A program made the position numbers and the translations under genes. The notes under the pieces are model-generated. The model did not search any database, was not told the origin of the DNA, and was given only the letters and a program-made list of their open reading frames with translations. Positions 5,184 to 6,185 of a DNA stretch of 6,185 bases are shown piece by piece; the first letter of the stretch is position 1; every line of letters begins with the position of its first letter. The DNA comes from an uncultured Bacilli bacterium. GTDB lineage: Bacteria > Bacillota_I > Bacilli_A > RF39 > UBA660. Where the stretch lies: positions 1 through 6,185 of the forward strand of contig CAKPAT010000072.1 in the NCBI GenBank assembly GCA_934133155.1, read 5' to 3'.

Positions 5184-5735
5184 AGAATAATCCGTAGGGG
5201 AAAGGAAATGGCTTCTGTATCAGGACAGAGTTTCCCTATGTTAGCAAAAAAAAGAAACTCTATCCTAAACACTAATAAAAAACGAACAATCCGCTTTTTC
5301 AGAGGTATCCGTATTCTTGTAGCGCAGTCTAATCTATGAGTACAGCCGTCTTAGTTGCTGAATCGGTCTTAACAGTAGTCTACCATGCCCTCACTGCATA
5401 TCGTTTCCAATATTTACCGATTTCCATGCCAGAAAATAACGTATTTCCGACAATCATGGTTCAGATGTTCCCTATGTACGTTTAGGCTCATCATTTGCCC
5501 CCATGTGTGCTATTTTTAACCAATGTACAGAATACCGTACCAATAGGATTCTGGTTAGGCGTATGAGGTCTTGCACACTCTACAACCTCTTAGGTATTAA
5601 ATCAATAATAGACGCATTAATTTAACCCCGACAATTCTATGAATGAGCTTGCCGATACTTCTCTTTTGTTTATACAGGAGTAAGTCAAACCCTGTGCTCT
5701 TATAAAACATAAGATATCTATATTCGGTTATTTTT
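5184..5735 (+). ncRNA. candidate long structured RNA (about 550 nt), strand uncertain
   Basis: There is no intact gene, yet base composition jumps: 5341-5400 is 47% G+C against 13% for 4201-4260. Many local helices can be drawn: 5222-5234 with 5254-5266 (13 bp, one mismatch); CAGAAT 5528-5533 with ATTCTG 5548-5553, continued by TAAC 5517-5520 with GTTA 5554-5557; GAGGT 5565-5569 with ACCTC 5585-5589; TTAAAT 5597-5602 with ATTTAA 5620-5625; ACTTCTC 5657-5663 with GAGTAAGT 5678-5685; TCTTAT 5698-5703 with ATAAGA 5709-5714. The two ends can also close (AGAATAATCCG 5184-5194 with CGGTTATTTTT 5725-5735, one bulge). Size and element context recall large phage-borne RNAs such as ROOL or GOLLD. It could equally be a decayed, transferred gene. 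Confidence 0.3.
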
Positions 5736-5765
5736 GACAAAATCACCTGGTAAAGTATTTGTCAA
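5734..5765. repeat. dyad with 8-bp arms beside the integrase gene
   Basis: TTGACAAA (5734-5741) and TTTGTCAA (5758-5765) are perfect inverted arms around a 16-nt centre containing ACCTGGT. It lies about 70 bp beyond the integrase 3' end. Either a protein-binding site (possibly a recombinase core site) or a regulator operator; the sequence does not decide. Confidence 0.4.
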
Positions 5766-5787
5766 TTTTATATTCTCTTTTTTGCGT

Positions 5788-5832
5788 AAAAGAAAGACGA
5801 TTCTTTTTTTAGAATCATCTCTCTCTTTTTTT
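5788..5832 (+). terminator. terminator hairpin, possibly bidirectional
   Basis: GATTCT (5799-5804), a six-T loop and AGAATC (5811-5816) form the core; flanking purine/pyrimidine runs (AAAAGAAAGA with TCTCTCTCTT) extend it with a few mismatches. TTTTTTT follows on the plus strand. Read on the minus strand the hairpin is followed by the U-rich TCTTTCTTTT, so it may also end the integrase transcript. Confidence 0.5.
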
Positions 5833-5835
5833 ATT

Positions 5836-6185
5836 TTATAGATCGTAATCTTCTTTATTGAAGATACACATTCTCTCTTGATTTTTGAAAATTTCCTCTT
5901 CAGTAATGCCGATATATCGAAGAGTAATTCTCATATCAGAGTGACCAAAAATCATCATTAACTGAATCAGGGCATCTTGTTTGTCTTTAGATGCAAGATA
6001 ATAACTATGCCCGTACGTCTTTCTCAGCCCATGCGTTCCGATTTTTTTGGTTATGCCGGCTTTAATACGAGTTTGTTCTACAACTTTATACCAGCTTTTT
6101 TCTGTAAAACATCCACCTTTATTAGATGTAAAAATATAATCATTTAATAAAGGCTCTTGCCCATGGTTTTTTAACCATTTAAGCC
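5836..6185 (-). CDS. tyrosine recombinase/integrase, C-terminal part (N-terminus outside window)
   Basis: The visible 115 residues are the catalytic C-terminus of a phage-type tyrosine integrase. In order they show a beta-hairpin region FTSNKGGCFTEKSWYKVVE, the HxxR box in GTHGLRKTYGHSYY (His codon at 6031-6033), the GH of IFGHSDM, and RYIGI with the nucleophilic tyrosine (codon at 5914-5916), followed by the usual short helix ending in NKEDYDL. All visible active-site residues are present, so this part looks functional; the first catalytic arginine and the DNA-binding domains lie beyond the right edge. Such enzymes integrate and excise prophages and integrative elements at att sites. It reads leftward toward the noncoding region, where a terminator hairpin and an 8-bp-arm dyad follow within about 100 bp. 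Confidence 0.95.
   Translation of the reverse strand, partial: LKWLKNHGQEPLLNDYIFTSNKGGCFTEKSWYKVVEQTRIKAGITKKIGTHGLRKTYGHSYYLASKDKQDALIQLMMIFGHSDMRITLRYIGITEEEIFKNQERMCIFNKEDYDL

Noticed and set aside
5208..5485. Two short plus-strand frames, 43 aa (5208-5339) and 49 aa (5336-5485), joined by an ATGA overlap, the first preceded by a GGGGAAAGG stretch.
   Set aside because: Neither resembles a known protein, the first contains the 13-bp hairpin, and the second is hydrophobic in the way chance frames are. The region is better described as gene-free.

Overview
The window is a low-GC (very AT-rich) Firmicutes sequence, most likely from a gut Clostridia/Lachnospiraceae-type genome. It appears to lie inside a mobile element (prophage or integrative element). 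The reasons are a tyrosine recombinase at the right edge, a phage-associated DUF7666-like protein at the left edge, a DUF262 protein, a MazF toxin, a small Xre regulator, and strong Gram-positive Shine-Dalgarno sites and sigma-A promoters. Nearly everything reads on the minus strand; the only clear protein gene on the plus strand is the Xre regulator.

Layout, left to right. 1-3164 holds a tight minus-strand operon. In transcription order it is a 246-aa protein of unknown function, then a 698-aa protein with a sigma-70-like N-terminal half fused to a DUF262 (ParB/GmrSD-like) domain (17-nt overlap), then an edge-truncated DUF7666-type protein. 3165-3460 is the control region. It has a near-consensus minus-strand promoter carrying two LexA-type (SOS) boxes, a 33-aa ORF directly behind it, and an opposing plus-strand unit (promoter, about 80 nt, terminator) that would make an antisense RNA to that small ORF. 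This resembles the architecture of SOS-controlled type I toxin-antitoxin loci, although the peptide is not an obvious membrane toxin. 3460-4103 is a two-gene minus-strand operon with the MazF endoribonuclease first and an unrecognised 93-aa protein second, sharing an ATGA overlap. 4104-4365 is a divergent regulatory region with a mazF promoter (TTGACC-17-TATACT), five copies of an AT-rich operator-like motif (three at exact 21-bp spacing) and the start of the Xre gene at 4366.

4597-5835 contains no intact gene. It splits into an AT-rich part, with a terminator for the Xre gene and what looks like a decayed minus-strand coding sequence, and a clearly less AT-rich part (about 5190-5700, over 40% GC in the stretches I counted). 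The latter is rich in local inverted repeats and has a possible closing helix, so I suggest it as a candidate long structured RNA. An 8-bp-arm dyad and a terminator hairpin precede the 3' end of the integrase gene.

Working model (inference): DNA damage would relieve LexA repression at 3405-3454 and switch on the small ORF and, by read-through, the sigma-like/DUF262 operon. The sigma-like half could then redirect transcription within the element. The MazF/Xre block would be a separate stability or defence module.
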